Assembly (NCBI RefSeq): GCF_003858655.1
Contig: NZ_RQXV01000001.1
Span: forward strand, 434,001 to 498,000
Source: Amphritea balenae
Lineage (GTDB): Bacteria > Pseudomonadota > Gammaproteobacteria > Pseudomonadales > Balneatricaceae
Direction of reading: 5' to 3'
DNA length: 64,000 bases
Positions 27,162-36,600 of this stretch are shown piece after piece. A program made the position numbers and the translations under genes. Below the pieces are notes generated by a model that saw only the letters and a list, made by a program, of their open reading frames with translations, was not told the DNA's origin and made no database searches. How positions within the stretch are numbered: position 1 is the stretch's first letter; each line of letters opens with the position of its first letter.

Positions 27162-28145
27162 ATGGTTTCAAAACCTGCTGACAAATTCAGGTTAACGCCG
27201 GCTTTCAGCAAAATACTGGTTACTATTTGTTCACTGCTTATTTTAAGTGGCTGCCTACAGCAGTCTCAAACCATTCAAACAGAATGGCAATCCCCCCTGT
27301 TAAAGGACCACCCCCTCAACGGTCAGATCTTTGATATTAAAAACAACAGCAATATCAGCTACTCCCAACTCATTAATCAACTGGGTAACTATCGCTATAT
27401 CCTGATCGGCGAAAAACATGACAATCCAGATCACCACAAACTAGAGCGTCAATTATTAGGTGACCTGCAACAGAGCAGTGCAACACGGGTTGTACTTGAA
27501 ATGTTAAACCAGCAACAGAGCTCAGGCTTTAATCAACTGAATGCAAGTAGCAGCAATAAAGAGATAAAGGATGCATTACACTGGCCGGACAAAGGCTGGC
27601 CCTGGAAGGATTACTCAGGTCTGGTTGTTAGCGCACTCCAGAATAATAACGACATTCGGGGCGGCAACCTGAAGCGCTCTCTACTAATGGATATCTATCG
27701 GGGAGCTAAACCAGACGAAGCCCGCTTTACTACGGTGTCGAAGATATCATCAGATATTAAGCAAACCATTCTGAAACAGGTATATGAAAGTCACTGCAAA
27801 ACCATCGCAACTGATCAGTTAGCACCGATGGTCGAAATTCAGATCAGCAGAGATGCCAGCATGGCCTACAATCTCACACAAAAACTAACAAGTACTCAAC
27901 AGGCAATCCTGTTTACCGGAGGGTTTCATGGACGAAAAGATACCGGTGTGGCACAACACCTTGTACAACTAGGTGCAGACAAAAGAGAGATTATAACTGT
28001 GCAGTTGGTAGAAGCAGATGAACATGCATTAACAGCTCAGGACTATCCTTTCGCCAGCCCACAAATTGCTGATTATATTATGTTTACACCAAAATACAGT
28101 GATCAGGACTACTGCGCTCCGCTCAGAAAGACAGCGGAGCATTAG
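27162..28145 (+). CDS. ChaN-family lipoprotein
   Basis: This 327-residue protein has a lipoprotein signal with lipobox ILSG-C (Cys about 31) and a ChaN/haem-binding uptake-like domain, including YILIGEKHDNPDHHKLERQL, VVLEMLNQQQ and TGGFHGRKDTGV. ChaN-type proteins bind haem or iron cofactors and are associated with iron uptake, but no haem transport genes are nearby. The TAG stop is the last part of the TTAG next to which the second MITE is inserted. Confidence 0.8.
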   Translation: MVSKPADKFRLTPAFSKILVTICSLLILSGCLQQSQTIQTEWQSPLLKDHPLNGQIFDIKNNSNISYSQLINQLGNYRYILIGEKHDNPDHHKLERQLLGDLQQSSATRVVLEMLNQQQSSGFNQLNASSSNKEIKDALHWPDKGWPWKDYSGLVVSALQNNNDIRGGNLKRSLLMDIYRGAKPDEARFTTVSKISSDIKQTILKQVYESHCKTIATDQLAPMVEIQISRDASMAYNLTQKLTSTQQAILFTGGFHGRKDTGVAQHLVQLGADKREIITVQLVEADEHALTAQDYPFASPQIADYIMFTPKYSDQDYCAPLRKTAEH

Positions 28146-28416
28146 GGAACCTACGAACAAGTCCTAAACGCCTCAGGCTTACAGAGCGATTCAAGTTCGA
28201 GGCAACAGTTACAGGCATGCTGGTTGCCTGTCGAAAACTGTTAACAATGTAATTGGATCGCTCTGCTAGCCCCCTAAAAAGAAGGGGTGGGCATTAAATC
28301 GACTTCCTGCTTTGTCAGGTCGTTTGGAAAGGACTTGTCATTCCGCTGCGCTCCCTTTCGCGCACTAAGTCGATTTACTGCTCACTGAGAAAGCTTGTGA
28401 CTTATTCGCAGGTTCC
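28146..28416. mobile_element. Second IS5-type MITE (271 bp) abutting the chaN stop codon
   Basis: The terminal repeats match at 16 of 19: GGAACCTACGAACAAGTCC (28146-28164) against the complement of 28398-28416. They share the GGAA..T.CGAAyAAG core with the element at 1188. Internal self-complementary pieces include cagagcgat/atcgctctg and paired ggcaac/gttgcc. No transposase frame is present. The left flank is ttag, whose tag is the chaN stop codon, and the right flank is ttgg: one mismatch from a 4-bp duplication of the YTAR type used by IS5. It fills most of the 300-bp gap. Confidence 0.72.
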
Positions 28417-28445
28417 TTGGACTAATTACCTTTTAAAGCAGGTAA

Positions 28446-28727
28446 TTAGTCTTCGCGGCTGGTTACTTCCAACAGGTGATAACCAAACTGAGTTTTAACC
28501 GGCCCTTGCACTTCACCAATAGGTGCTGAGAAAACAACCTTATCAAACTCAGGTACCATCTGACCCGGACCAAAGCTACCCAGATCACCACCCTGGCCGC
28601 CGGAAGGACAGCTTGAATTTTGACGTGCTACATCAGCAAAATCGGCACCGGCTTCAATTTCAGCTTTCAGCTCTGCACACTTCACTTCACTACTTACCAA
28701 CAGATGTCGGGCACTTGCTCTAGCCAT
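28446..28727 (-). CDS. Parvulin-type peptidyl-prolyl isomerase (PpiC-like)
   Basis: This 93-residue single-domain rotamase is the length of E. coli PpiC (93) and has the expected motifs: ARHLLV at the start, CPSGGQGGDLGSFGPGQMVPEFD in the middle, and VKTQFGYHLLEV at the end. No signal peptide is present, so it is cytoplasmic. The stop codon lies in a perfect 11-bp stem (gactaattacc/ggtaattagtc, 28420-28451) that may act as the transcript end, although no T-run follows. Confidence 0.95.
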   Translation of the reverse strand: MARASARHLLVSSEVKCAELKAEIEAGADFADVARQNSSCPSGGQGGDLGSFGPGQMVPEFDKVVFSAPIGEVQGPVKTQFGYHLLEVTSRED

Positions 28728-28826
28728 GTTTCTTAATCCTTACAATTATCTTTCAAAAAAATTCAATATTACGAGTGATGCTCTCTTAAGCCTAACTCAA
28801 ACAGCACTATGAATTGTAAACCTACA

Positions 28827-29153
28827 CTATGTTTCAGACTTTAACTTATTATAAGCCTTCACCACTTCACAGAAATCCCCCTGACCCGCATAAAGACGAA
28901 TACCAAACCCGCCAGCTAACAGATCACACAGATCAGAGTAAACCTCAACCAATGGTGCATCAGTCAAGAACCATACCGGCACATTATGCTGCTCTCTGAT
29001 AGTTCTTGCCAGCAGAATAAGCTCCGGCCAACGATTAGCATCAGGAATATATTTCAGATCAATCGCAACCGGCTTGATTAGTTTAAGCCAGGATCTTTTT
29101 AGCCAATGCTCATCACTTAAGTCCGGGACTGATAACATGATCTTGTCATACAT
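28827..29153 (-). CDS. Hypothetical protein, 108 aa
   Basis: This soluble protein starts MYDKIMLSVPDLSDEHWL and alternates hydrophobic strands with helices (PVAIDLKYIP; PVWFLTDAPLVEVYSDLCDLLAGG), suggesting a compact alpha/beta fold. I recognise no family. It is divergent from the LysR gene at 29217 with 63 bp between starts and lies upstream of the PpiC-like gene on the same strand. Confidence 0.6.
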   Translation of the reverse strand: MYDKIMLSVPDLSDEHWLKRSWLKLIKPVAIDLKYIPDANRWPELILLARTIREQHNVPVWFLTDAPLVEVYSDLCDLLAGGFGIRLYAGQGDFCEVVKAYNKLKSET

Positions 29154-29216
29154 AATTTAACCGCTCATACCTCTGAGGAGCTTTCTAGGTATAACTGATA
29201 CTGATATGCTTAGGCG

Positions 29217-30125
29217 ATGGAACTTTCCCGCATTAATCTAAACCTGCTCATTTCACTGTATCATCTGCTGTATTCCCGCAGCGTGACAGCTGCAGCCACA
29301 GCACAGCATATTACTCAACCGGCAATGAGCCGGAATCTTAGCCAGCTAAGATCCATATTTGATGATCAATTAATGGTGCGCGTAGGTAATACTATGCAAC
29401 TCACACCTAAGGGAGAGTTACTCTGGCAGCAACTACCTCCCGCTCTGAACCAACTGGAAAATTTACTGGTTCCCAGTCAGTTTGAACCGGCCGGGTTTAC
29501 CGGAGAGTTCAATATTGCCAGCACAGACTTTATCACCCATGACCTGATGCCTTCGCTACTGGCTGACCTGCAACAAGACGCTCCCGGTCTGAGCCTGCAT
29601 TTTCATCTCTGGCACCCGGGTATGATTGATAGTTTACGCCAGGGACGAATGGATCTGGCAGCCTGCATCCTAGATACAGTCCCAAGTGATATCTACGGTA
29701 AGCAACTGGGTAGCGATGGCTATAGTTGCCTGGTACGACAACAACACCCCCTGGCTCAACAGGCCATTTGCATCAGCGACTATACAGCAGCCGGACATAT
29801 AGGAATCAGCGCCGGCGGAGACAAAATAAGAGCCGTGGATGAAGCATTAGAAGCACTGAAGCTAAATAGAAGAATGATGCTCACCGTACCCTTTATTCAT
29901 TCAGCAATGGCGATAACCGCCAGAACTGATTACATACTCACCCTGCCCAGCCATATTGCAAATCACCTGGCCGCACAATACAACCTTAAAGTAAAACCTC
30001 TACCCGAAGGGCTTTCGGTCCCGACCAGCAACTACTATCTGATATGGCATCAACGACTACAGGGCGATCCTGCCCACCGTTATCTGCGCGAAAGACTGCT
30101 ACACAGTTTACGAAACTATCGCTAA
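29217..30125 (+). CDS. LysR-family transcriptional regulator
   Basis: This 302-residue LysR-type protein of the NodD/LeuO-like subgroup begins with the LNLLISLYHLLYSRSVTAAA helix and has recognition region ITQPAMSRNLSQLRSIFDDQL, followed by a substrate-binding-like domain. It lies 133 bp upstream of a LysE-type exporter gene on the same strand, which is a plausible target. No effector is known. Confidence 0.88.
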   Translation: MELSRINLNLLISLYHLLYSRSVTAAATAQHITQPAMSRNLSQLRSIFDDQLMVRVGNTMQLTPKGELLWQQLPPALNQLENLLVPSQFEPAGFTGEFNIASTDFITHDLMPSLLADLQQDAPGLSLHFHLWHPGMIDSLRQGRMDLAACILDTVPSDIYGKQLGSDGYSCLVRQQHPLAQQAICISDYTAAGHIGISAGGDKIRAVDEALEALKLNRRMMLTVPFIHSAMAITARTDYILTLPSHIANHLAAQYNLKVKPLPEGLSVPTSNYYLIWHQRLQGDPAHRYLRERLLHSLRNYR

Positions 30126-30258
30126 CAATCCATAGGCCTACTCTTCATATTTATGAACACACAAGGTCATCAGTTTTAGTTATAACCCTTATAGATATTC
30201 AGCATTCGAACAGCCATCACTGAACAGATAAACTCTGCCCATTATTTGAGGAGTTACA

Positions 30259-30858
30259 ATGTCTGAATGGCTTATCTTTACCGGCATAATGCTAATGGGG
30301 GCTATGGTACCCGGCGCGAATACGGCGATTATTTTGCGCAATACCTTGCAGGGCTCGCGTCGCAAAGGCTTTATTACCGCTTTAGGCCTGGCGACAGCAC
30401 TGGCAATACATGTGCTGCTTTCAGTAATTGGACTGGCAGCCCTGATAGAACAGACACCAGGTCTGTACCATGCTATTCGCTGGCTGGGCAGTGCCTACCT
30501 TATCTATATGGGTCTCACCTATCTGGCTGCACGCACACTGGACAACAATAATGACACTGAGCAGAACGCCAGTGGCAACCCCTTTATTGCCGGCATGATG
30601 ATCAGCCTCTTTAATCCAAAGATTCTGATCATGTTCATCGCTATCTTCAGCCATATTCTGGCCGATGTAACCAGCCTGTGGATGCAAATCCTTTACTACG
30701 TAACCCCGGTCATTGTTGAACTTAGCTGGCTTAGCCTGATTATCATGATCCTGACCCAACCAGGCATTCAACAGACCATGCTGCGCATCCGCACTAACCT
30801 TGAGCGGATAGTGGGCGGCGGCTTAGTTCTATTGGGTGTAAAGTTAGGCTTAGGGTAA
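30259..30858 (+). CDS. LysE/RhtB-family amino acid exporter
   Basis: This 199-residue inner-membrane protein has about six hydrophobic segments. The N-terminal MVPGANTAIILRNTLQGSRRKGFITALGL stretch is the LysE/RhtB signature. It probably exports an amino acid or derivative. GAGGAG precedes the ATG. It converges on the NosR-like gene with 8 bp between the stops. Specificity cannot be read from the sequence. Confidence 0.9.
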   Translation: MSEWLIFTGIMLMGAMVPGANTAIILRNTLQGSRRKGFITALGLATALAIHVLLSVIGLAALIEQTPGLYHAIRWLGSAYLIYMGLTYLAARTLDNNNDTEQNASGNPFIAGMMISLFNPKILIMFIAIFSHILADVTSLWMQILYYVTPVIVELSWLSLIIMILTQPGIQQTMLRIRTNLERIVGGGLVLLGVKLGLG

Positions 30859-30866
30859 CAAAGGCA

Positions 30867-32993
30867 CTACAGCTGCACTGCCTCTATCGATTGTTGCGCC
30901 TTGTTACGTTGCTGCCTGTTTCGTTGTTTGTTTTGCGACATTTCAATCGCGCATTGATCCGGATTATTAAGAATAACGATACACTCCATACACTGAATAC
31001 ACTCGCTGTAGTCAACGCTACCGTCCCGGTTTATCGAATCAATCTCGCAACGGACCTTACATAACTGACAAGGAGAACCACACTCTCTACGACGATATAA
31101 CCAACGGAATAAGCTCAACCGTCCCAGTACAGATAAACCTGCACCCAGAGGGCAAAGGTAGCGGCAGAAAAACTTATGAATGAACAAACCGCTGCCTAAC
31201 AGCAACAGCGCATAAACAACAAAAGGCCAGCTACGGTCAAAGTACAAGGTGATCGTCGTTTTAAAGGGTTCTATTTCTGCCAGACGTTCTGCCAGACTGA
31301 CAGACCAGAACGCACTCCCCACCAGCACCACAAGAATCAGATACTTCAGCTTTTGCAAACGCTTGTGCCATAACGGAGCAACCTTCCACTGCTTTATTTT
31401 GAGCCAGCTAGCGAGCTTACCTACAATCTCCTGCAACACTCCAAACGGGCATAACCAGCCACAAAATACGCCTCGCCCCCATAAGAACAACGTAATAAAA
31501 ACATAGCTCCAGAGCACAAACAGAACCGGGTCGAGTAGAAATACCTGCAGATCAAAACCATTAGTCAGCTCCAACAGCAAAGTATAGATATTGACCACTG
31601 ACAGCTGCCCCTGCGCATAGATGCCAATAAATCCAAAGGTCAGCAACATAACGCCCCAACGTACTTTATGCATCAGCTGACTATGGGCAGATAACCGATG
31701 CTGCCAGATAAAGGCAGCACTCACTACTGTCAGAATCACCAACAATAAAACCACCTGCGGTATCCGGTCCTGCCATAAACGTTGCCAAAGCGGCTGTGGC
31801 TTTACCTCGACGATCTCCTGAATATCAAACAGTTCACCGGGCATCTGGTGACGACTTTCAAATTGAGCCTGATCCCTGAGTAGATGGTTACGGGCCAGAT
31901 CCAGATTCAGGGTCAGGGTGATTGGCTGCGAAGGGTTGAAGCCTGACTGTGCCTTGATCCTGAATATCCGCATCTGCTGCATACCCGGAATACCCAGATC
32001 AGGCATACCCGCATCAAAGAAATCCAGATCACGAATATCAACAGGCAGACCATTCTGCTGCAATCCTAGCCGTTGCGGTACTGTCCCCCGACGAAAGCCT
32101 GGCTCCAGAAAGCTATACATTCCCGTTGAAGCGACTAGCAATGCATGTTCACCAGGCCTCAGCACCTGCTTCAATCGCCCGAACTCTGAATCGCCTAACA
32201 GATTGCGTCCAGTGACAGGTGTATTCAGGTAAGTATAAAAATATTGTCCGGCAAGCTCCCCCATTTCAACATCAAGCTCTTCGGTCAGCTGCTCTAATTC
32301 AGGATCCGGATAGTCTGCCAGCTCTTGTGGCAATCCCTGATCCAGCTCCGTCAGCGATAGCGGCCAGGACTTAACCAGTTTTGTTTCCAGCAGTGCCTGC
32401 CAGTTATAGGGTTGAAAGACCGTCTCTTTAACGACTGCTTCCGGCGGCTGGTAAAAGCCATCCAGATAAGCCCGAGCAACTTTTAAAGCCGACGCCAGAA
32501 CCGTATCATTCATCACCAGCACAGAGACAGTTGCTTTTGTCACCCCATCGATGAAGACCGTGCCACTCCCATCATCCTTACCGGATTGTCTGCTATCTAC
32601 TATGATCCTGCTGGCAACAGATAAGCCCTTATACTGATTAACAAAACCGACCATGGGCTTTTCACCCAGGCCATGCATAAATATTGGCTCATGATGATTT
32701 AACACTTTTAGCCCAGCTACCAGCCCCTGAGGATCCAGCCCGATCAGCATGTTGATACGTTCACCGGAAAAGCCTGGCAAATCAGTCAGGTCGTTAGTTT
32801 CAAAAATATAACCTAACAGCTGATCTAACTGGTATACAGGCAACACAGGAGGGTTCTGTTGCGGCTCGCCTATACGCGTCAGCTTTGGAAAAATTGAACG
32901 GATATCTGCTTCAGAAGGATTCGCCTGTAATAAGCTGCTGAATATCAGCAAACCACACAGGGCAATATGTTTAATGAATGATAAGCAACGCAT
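30867..32993 (-). CDS. NosR/NirI-like FMN-binding, 4Fe-4S membrane protein
   Basis: This protein of about 708 residues has a signal peptide (MRCLSFIKHIALCGLLIFSSLLQA), a periplasmic FMN-binding domain (about 50-190; the SGTVFIDGVTKATVSV region carries the likely flavinylated Thr), and several TM helices. Two FCGWLCPFG/FCRYLCPLG motifs and two ferredoxin-type Cys clusters (CGSPCQLCKVRC; CIQCMECIVILNNPDQC) follow near the C-terminus. NosR proteins pass electrons from quinol to the periplasm for N2O reductase. No nosZ or nosDFY gene is in the window, so it may serve another reductase. I use the ATG at 32993, with GGAG upstream; a longer frame to 33125 is unlikely. Confidence 0.85.
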   Translation of the reverse strand: MRCLSFIKHIALCGLLIFSSLLQANPSEADIRSIFPKLTRIGEPQQNPPVLPVYQLDQLLGYIFETNDLTDLPGFSGERINMLIGLDPQGLVAGLKVLNHHEPIFMHGLGEKPMVGFVNQYKGLSVASRIIVDSRQSGKDDGSGTVFIDGVTKATVSVLVMNDTVLASALKVARAYLDGFYQPPEAVVKETVFQPYNWQALLETKLVKSWPLSLTELDQGLPQELADYPDPELEQLTEELDVEMGELAGQYFYTYLNTPVTGRNLLGDSEFGRLKQVLRPGEHALLVASTGMYSFLEPGFRRGTVPQRLGLQQNGLPVDIRDLDFFDAGMPDLGIPGMQQMRIFRIKAQSGFNPSQPITLTLNLDLARNHLLRDQAQFESRHQMPGELFDIQEIVEVKPQPLWQRLWQDRIPQVVLLLVILTVVSAAFIWQHRLSAHSQLMHKVRWGVMLLTFGFIGIYAQGQLSVVNIYTLLLELTNGFDLQVFLLDPVLFVLWSYVFITLFLWGRGVFCGWLCPFGVLQEIVGKLASWLKIKQWKVAPLWHKRLQKLKYLILVVLVGSAFWSVSLAERLAEIEPFKTTITLYFDRSWPFVVYALLLLGSGLFIHKFFCRYLCPLGAGLSVLGRLSLFRWLYRRRECGSPCQLCKVRCEIDSINRDGSVDYSECIQCMECIVILNNPDQCAIEMSQNKQRNRQQRNKAQQSIEAVQL

Positions 32994-33085
32994 CTTCTGA
33001 CTCCGCCTGACCGATCTTTGATAATCCGGTAATAAGGCGGTGAGGAGCCATTCTACTTTCAGGCTGCTAAGACAGCACTTTGGTG

Positions 33086-33997
33086 CTATATCACCTCTAA
33101 AATCCGCTGCCGTATCCAGCGGCACATCGGGTCACGGTGGTAACGCTCATGCCAGTAAAGATAAAAATTAATCACCGGGCTATGTAACTCTTCCGGTACC
33201 TGCTTCAAAACGATATTCCGTCCTTGCACAACTTTTTGAGCAACTATTTCAGGTAAAACAAACAAAAGATCGGTGTGCTCGCAAAAATCAGCTACCGTCA
33301 TGAAGTTAGATAATCGCAGGGCCAGGTGTCTTTTTTTGCCCAATGCTGCAAGCCTGTCATCTACAACACCAGGCCCCCGACCAGTAATGGAGACCAGCCC
33401 ATGGCTGGCTGTCAGGTATTTATCTAAGGTCAGATCTGAATCCGCCAGAGGGTGATCTGCCGACATCACACACACCGACGTTGTTTGACCAATCAACAGC
33501 CGACGATACTGATCCTCTGTTGTTTTTGGCGACATTCCCGTTACACAAAAATGCACATCACCCTGTTCCAGCAGTTCAAAGTGATCCCTGGGCTCAGTTC
33601 TGACCTCTAGCCGCATCCAGGGCGCTTCACGACGCAACACCTGAATTAAAGGTGACACAAAACATGCGACTTCCAAATCAAGACCATAAACCCGAACCAC
33701 ATCTTTAGCTTCAGAAGGAACAAACTCAGGCTCTGCTATCAGCTGGCTCAGGCCTGCCAATAATTGTTGCAGCCGGGGCAGCAACTCCTCAGCCCTGGCG
33801 CTCAGATCAAAACCCTGAGTAGTCCGCACCAGCAAAGGATCATCAAAGGTTGTCCTTAACCGCTGCAAAGCCCTGCTGACAGCTGGCTGACTCATATGTA
33901 GCATTTCAGCTGCCCGGGTGACGTGTCGAGTCTCCAGCAACTGCAACAATACCACCAACAGATTGAGGTCAACCGACCTCAAATTCACTTCACGCAT
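33086..33997 (-). CDS. LysR-family transcriptional regulator
   Basis: This regulator of about 303 residues starts MREVNLRSVDLNLL, with recognition region MSQPAVSRALQRLRTTFDDPL and a PBP-like effector domain. It belongs to the NodD/SyrM-like subgroup. I prefer the ATG at 33997 over a GTG 12 bp upstream; neither has a strong Shine-Dalgarno. It is divergent from the flavodoxin-like gene (119 bp between starts) and upstream of the NosR-like gene on the same strand, so either could be its target. An AT-rich palindrome (attcattttatgaat) lies just upstream. Confidence 0.88.
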   Translation of the reverse strand: MREVNLRSVDLNLLVVLLQLLETRHVTRAAEMLHMSQPAVSRALQRLRTTFDDPLLVRTTQGFDLSARAEELLPRLQQLLAGLSQLIAEPEFVPSEAKDVVRVYGLDLEVACFVSPLIQVLRREAPWMRLEVRTEPRDHFELLEQGDVHFCVTGMSPKTTEDQYRRLLIGQTTSVCVMSADHPLADSDLTLDKYLTASHGLVSITGRGPGVVDDRLAALGKKRHLALRLSNFMTVADFCEHTDLLFVLPEIVAQKVVQGRNIVLKQVPEELHSPVINFYLYWHERYHRDPMCRWIRQRILEVI

Positions 33998-34115
33998 AAT
34001 GAAAATCACTTTTATTCATTTTATGAATTAAGTATGCCCCAGTATATTGTTTTCATCCAGCCCGGCCGGCCCGAACAAAACGTCAGAACAGAACTTTAAA
34101 AGATACAGTGAGAAT

Positions 34116-34694
34116 ATGATGACTGAACAAGTAAAAGTAGCTATCGCATACCATAGCGGTTACGGCCACACCGAAGTACTGGCACAAGCAGTTGCCACCG
34201 GCGTTGAAAACGCAGGTGCAGTAGCACAAACCATTTCGGTAGCTGACTTAGATAATCTGAACTGGGACGCTCTGGCAGAAGCCGATGCAATTATTTTTGG
34301 CTCACCAACCTATATGGGCAGTGTCAGCGGTCAGTTTAAAACCTTCATGGATGCCAGCTCTAAAGTCTGGATGGAGCAGGGCTGGAAAGACAAGCTTGCT
34401 GCCGGCTTTACCAACTCAGCGAGCCAGAGCGGTGATAAACTCAACACCCTGATACAACTATCGGTTTACGCCGCTCAACAAGGTATGAACTGGGTCAGCC
34501 TGGGCCTGACCGCCGGTAATAACAGCAGTCAGGGTAGCCCTGAAGACCTGAATCGTATCGGTAGTTACTTAGGCGCTATGGCACAAAGCAATGCCGATGA
34601 GGGTGCTGAAATCACGCCACCTCAAGCCGACAGGGATACCGCGCAAGCACTGGGCGCCCGCGTTGCAATTGCTGCACTGCGCTGGAAACAGTAA
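34116..34694 (+). CDS. Flavodoxin-family (WrbA-like) NAD(P)H-dependent oxidoreductase
   Basis: This flavoprotein of about 192 residues has the FMN phosphate loop YHSGYGHTEVLAQAV near the N-terminus, then the ADAIIFGSPTYMGSVSGQFKTFMD and AAGFTNSASQSGDK loops typical of WrbA/flavodoxin-like quinone reductases. I start at the ATG-ATG pair at 34116, where homology begins; a longer frame from 34047 is unsupported. The divergent LysR gene is a candidate regulator. Role in quinone detoxification is inferred from the family. Confidence 0.88.
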   Translation: MMTEQVKVAIAYHSGYGHTEVLAQAVATGVENAGAVAQTISVADLDNLNWDALAEADAIIFGSPTYMGSVSGQFKTFMDASSKVWMEQGWKDKLAAGFTNSASQSGDKLNTLIQLSVYAAQQGMNWVSLGLTAGNNSSQGSPEDLNRIGSYLGAMAQSNADEGAEITPPQADRDTAQALGARVAIAALRWKQ

Positions 34695-34799
34695 TTTGTA
34701 ATCGGTTCATAAAAAAACAACAATGCTAATGAGAACTGTTTCTTGTTAGCATTGTCACAAAATAACTCAATAAATCAGTTTGTTACATCCGGATTATTT

Positions 34800-35366
34800 A
34801 TGGCATTACCTGTAAAAAATGACACCCACCAATATGGCCTGGGCTCTATTGCCATCCATTGGGGCATGGCGCTGATCATCATCGGGATGTATCCGTTAGG
34901 ACTCTACATCGATACGCTGGATTATTACGACCCTGCCTATCGTACCGTTCCTCAATGGCATAAAAGTATCGGCCTGATCCTAATGAGCCTACTGATAGTA
35001 CGGATGCTATGGCAAACGATTAATAAAAAGCCACAGGCTTTAGAGCAACCAAAGCTACTGCTGCTTATTACTAAGCTAGCCCATTCAGGACTTTATCTGT
35101 TGCTACTGATAGCACTGGTTTCCGGTTACATGATCTCAACCGCCGACGGCAGAGCTATTGCTGTGTTCAACTGGTTTGAAGTACCTGCACTGCCTGCCGT
35201 TACTGAAAACCAGGAAGATATTGCTGGCGAGATCCATTACTTAAGCACCACAACCCTTATTATTCTGGCTGGCCTGCATGCACTTGCAGCGCTTAAGCAC
35301 CACTATATAAACAAAGACAACACCCTTAAACGCATGCTTGGCATGCATCAGGAGACTAACTCATGA
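34800..35366 (+). CDS. Cytochrome b561-type membrane protein (YceJ/CybB-like)
   Basis: This four-helix membrane protein of about 188 residues has His ligands in GSIAIHWGMALI, PQWHKSIGLI, KLAHSGLYLL and LAGLHALAALKHHY. It should bind two b haems and oxidise quinol. ATG 34800 is chosen because the upstream frame begins with TTG and lacks homology. The stop overlaps the YceI start (ATGA), matching the yceJ-yceI pairing known in enterobacteria. Confidence 0.9.
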   Translation: MALPVKNDTHQYGLGSIAIHWGMALIIIGMYPLGLYIDTLDYYDPAYRTVPQWHKSIGLILMSLLIVRMLWQTINKKPQALEQPKLLLLITKLAHSGLYLLLLIALVSGYMISTADGRAIAVFNWFEVPALPAVTENQEDIAGEIHYLSTTTLIILAGLHALAALKHHYINKDNTLKRMLGMHQETNS

Positions 35367-35950
35367 AAATGAAGAACTTGATTGCTGGCGCTATTTTGAC
35401 AGGCACTCTGGCTGGCACTTTTGCTACTACTGTTCAGGCTGCAGACTACACCATTGATACTAAAGGCGCTCACGCTTCAATTAACTTCAAGGTTAGCCAC
35501 CTGGGTTATAGCTGGTTAGAAGGTCGTTTCAACGAGTTTGGCGGACAATTCAGCTACGATGAAGCTAATCCATCTGCTGCAAATGTCAATGTAGAGATCG
35601 ATACAGCCAGCGTTGACTCAAATCACGCTGAACGTGACAAGCATATTCGTAGCGGCGACTTCCTTGATGTTAGCAACTTCCCTAAAGCGACCTTTAAGAG
35701 CACTAGCTTCAACGCCAACGCTGATGGCACTGCGGTAATGAATGGCAACCTGACGCTACACGGTGTAACTAAAGCTGTTGAGCTGAAGGTTTCTAAAATT
35801 GGCGAAGGTCAGGACCCATGGGGCGGCTATCGCGCAGGCTTTACCGGGACGACTGAATTTAAAATGAAAGATTTCGGCATTACCAAGAACCTTGGACCGG
35901 CATCAGAAACGGTTTACATGGAACTGCATGTCGAAGGTATTCGTCAGTAA
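35363..35950 (+). CDS. yceI: YceI-family periplasmic lipocalin-like protein
   Basis: This 195-residue protein has a Sec signal peptide (about 1-26, ...TTVQA-A) and the YceI beta-barrel pattern: HASINFKVSHLGYSW, ANVNVEIDTASVDSNHAERDKHIRSGDFLDV and LTLHGVTKAVEL. YceI proteins bind isoprenoid-type molecules such as polyprenyl or ubiquinone precursors in the periplasm. It is translationally coupled to the cytochrome b561 gene. A strong terminator lies downstream. Confidence 0.95.
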   Translation: MKMKNLIAGAILTGTLAGTFATTVQAADYTIDTKGAHASINFKVSHLGYSWLEGRFNEFGGQFSYDEANPSAANVNVEIDTASVDSNHAERDKHIRSGDFLDVSNFPKATFKSTSFNANADGTAVMNGNLTLHGVTKAVELKVSKIGEGQDPWGGYRAGFTGTTEFKMKDFGITKNLGPASETVYMELHVEGIRQ

Positions 35951-35977
35951 GCAATTGACTAAAGATTAATAGCCGAC

Positions 35978-36018
35978 AAAAAAAACGCGCTAGTCACTCA
36001 GGTGATAGCGCGTTTTTT
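35978..36018. terminator. Strong bidirectional terminator after yceI
   Basis: The long stem aaaaaacgcgcta / tagcgcgtttttt is extended by gtcac/gtga around a tcag loop. A-run and T-run on opposite sides let it end yceI and the convergent thioesterase gene. Confidence 0.9.
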
Positions 36019-36049
36019 AGTTCTTAGAATCGATAGTCATATGGGTTAA

Positions 36050-36433
36050 TCAGATAGGTGCCAGAATAGGTCTCGGCTTGCCATATTCATTAATGGCGAC
36101 CATGGTGAATTTACCCTCTGTCACTTTCTCTATCAGCTCACTGTGATGCCTTTGCACCCAGGTTTCCACATGCACGACCAGCGAAGTGGAACCAAAACGT
36201 TCAACATGGCAAAAGCAGCTGACATCATCTCCCACATTAACGGGTTTATGAAACGTCATCGCATCAACCGCGACAGTCACTACCCGCCCCTTTACTTCCT
36301 GAGAGGCAAAAGTACCGCAGGCAAGATCCATTAGTGACATTGTCCAACCACCAAAAATATCACCATCTGGGTTAGTATCTCCCGGCATCGCGACGGTTCT
36401 CAAGGCTGGAATTCCAGCCGGCATTGTTTGCAT
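36050..36433 (-). CDS. YciA-like acyl-CoA thioesterase
   Basis: This single hot-dog-domain protein of about 127 residues carries the catalytic region DTNPDGDIFGGWTMSLMD and the strand DAMTFHKPVNVGDDVS, as in YciA/Acot-type hydrolases that cleave acyl-CoA in the cytoplasm. I use the ATG at 36433 (MQTMPAG) because GGAG lies 5 nt upstream; the longer frame to 36538 adds a non-homologous leader. Confidence 0.92.
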   Translation of the reverse strand: MQTMPAGIPALRTVAMPGDTNPDGDIFGGWTMSLMDLACGTFASQEVKGRVVTVAVDAMTFHKPVNVGDDVSCFCHVERFGSTSLVVHVETWVQRHHSELIEKVTEGKFTMVAINEYGKPRPILAPI

Positions 36434-36600
36434 TAGTACTCCAGACTCTAATTCAAATAAGCATATTAAAAAAGCTCGGGCTATTCCGTATCTGAAACGA
36501 TTACATCGGATTAACAGTGAAAGTATAACAGGAGGCAATTATTCTCCCGAACAGACCAGAGCTTAATACTGAAGGGATAATCCAGTAATCTTACTCAGGA

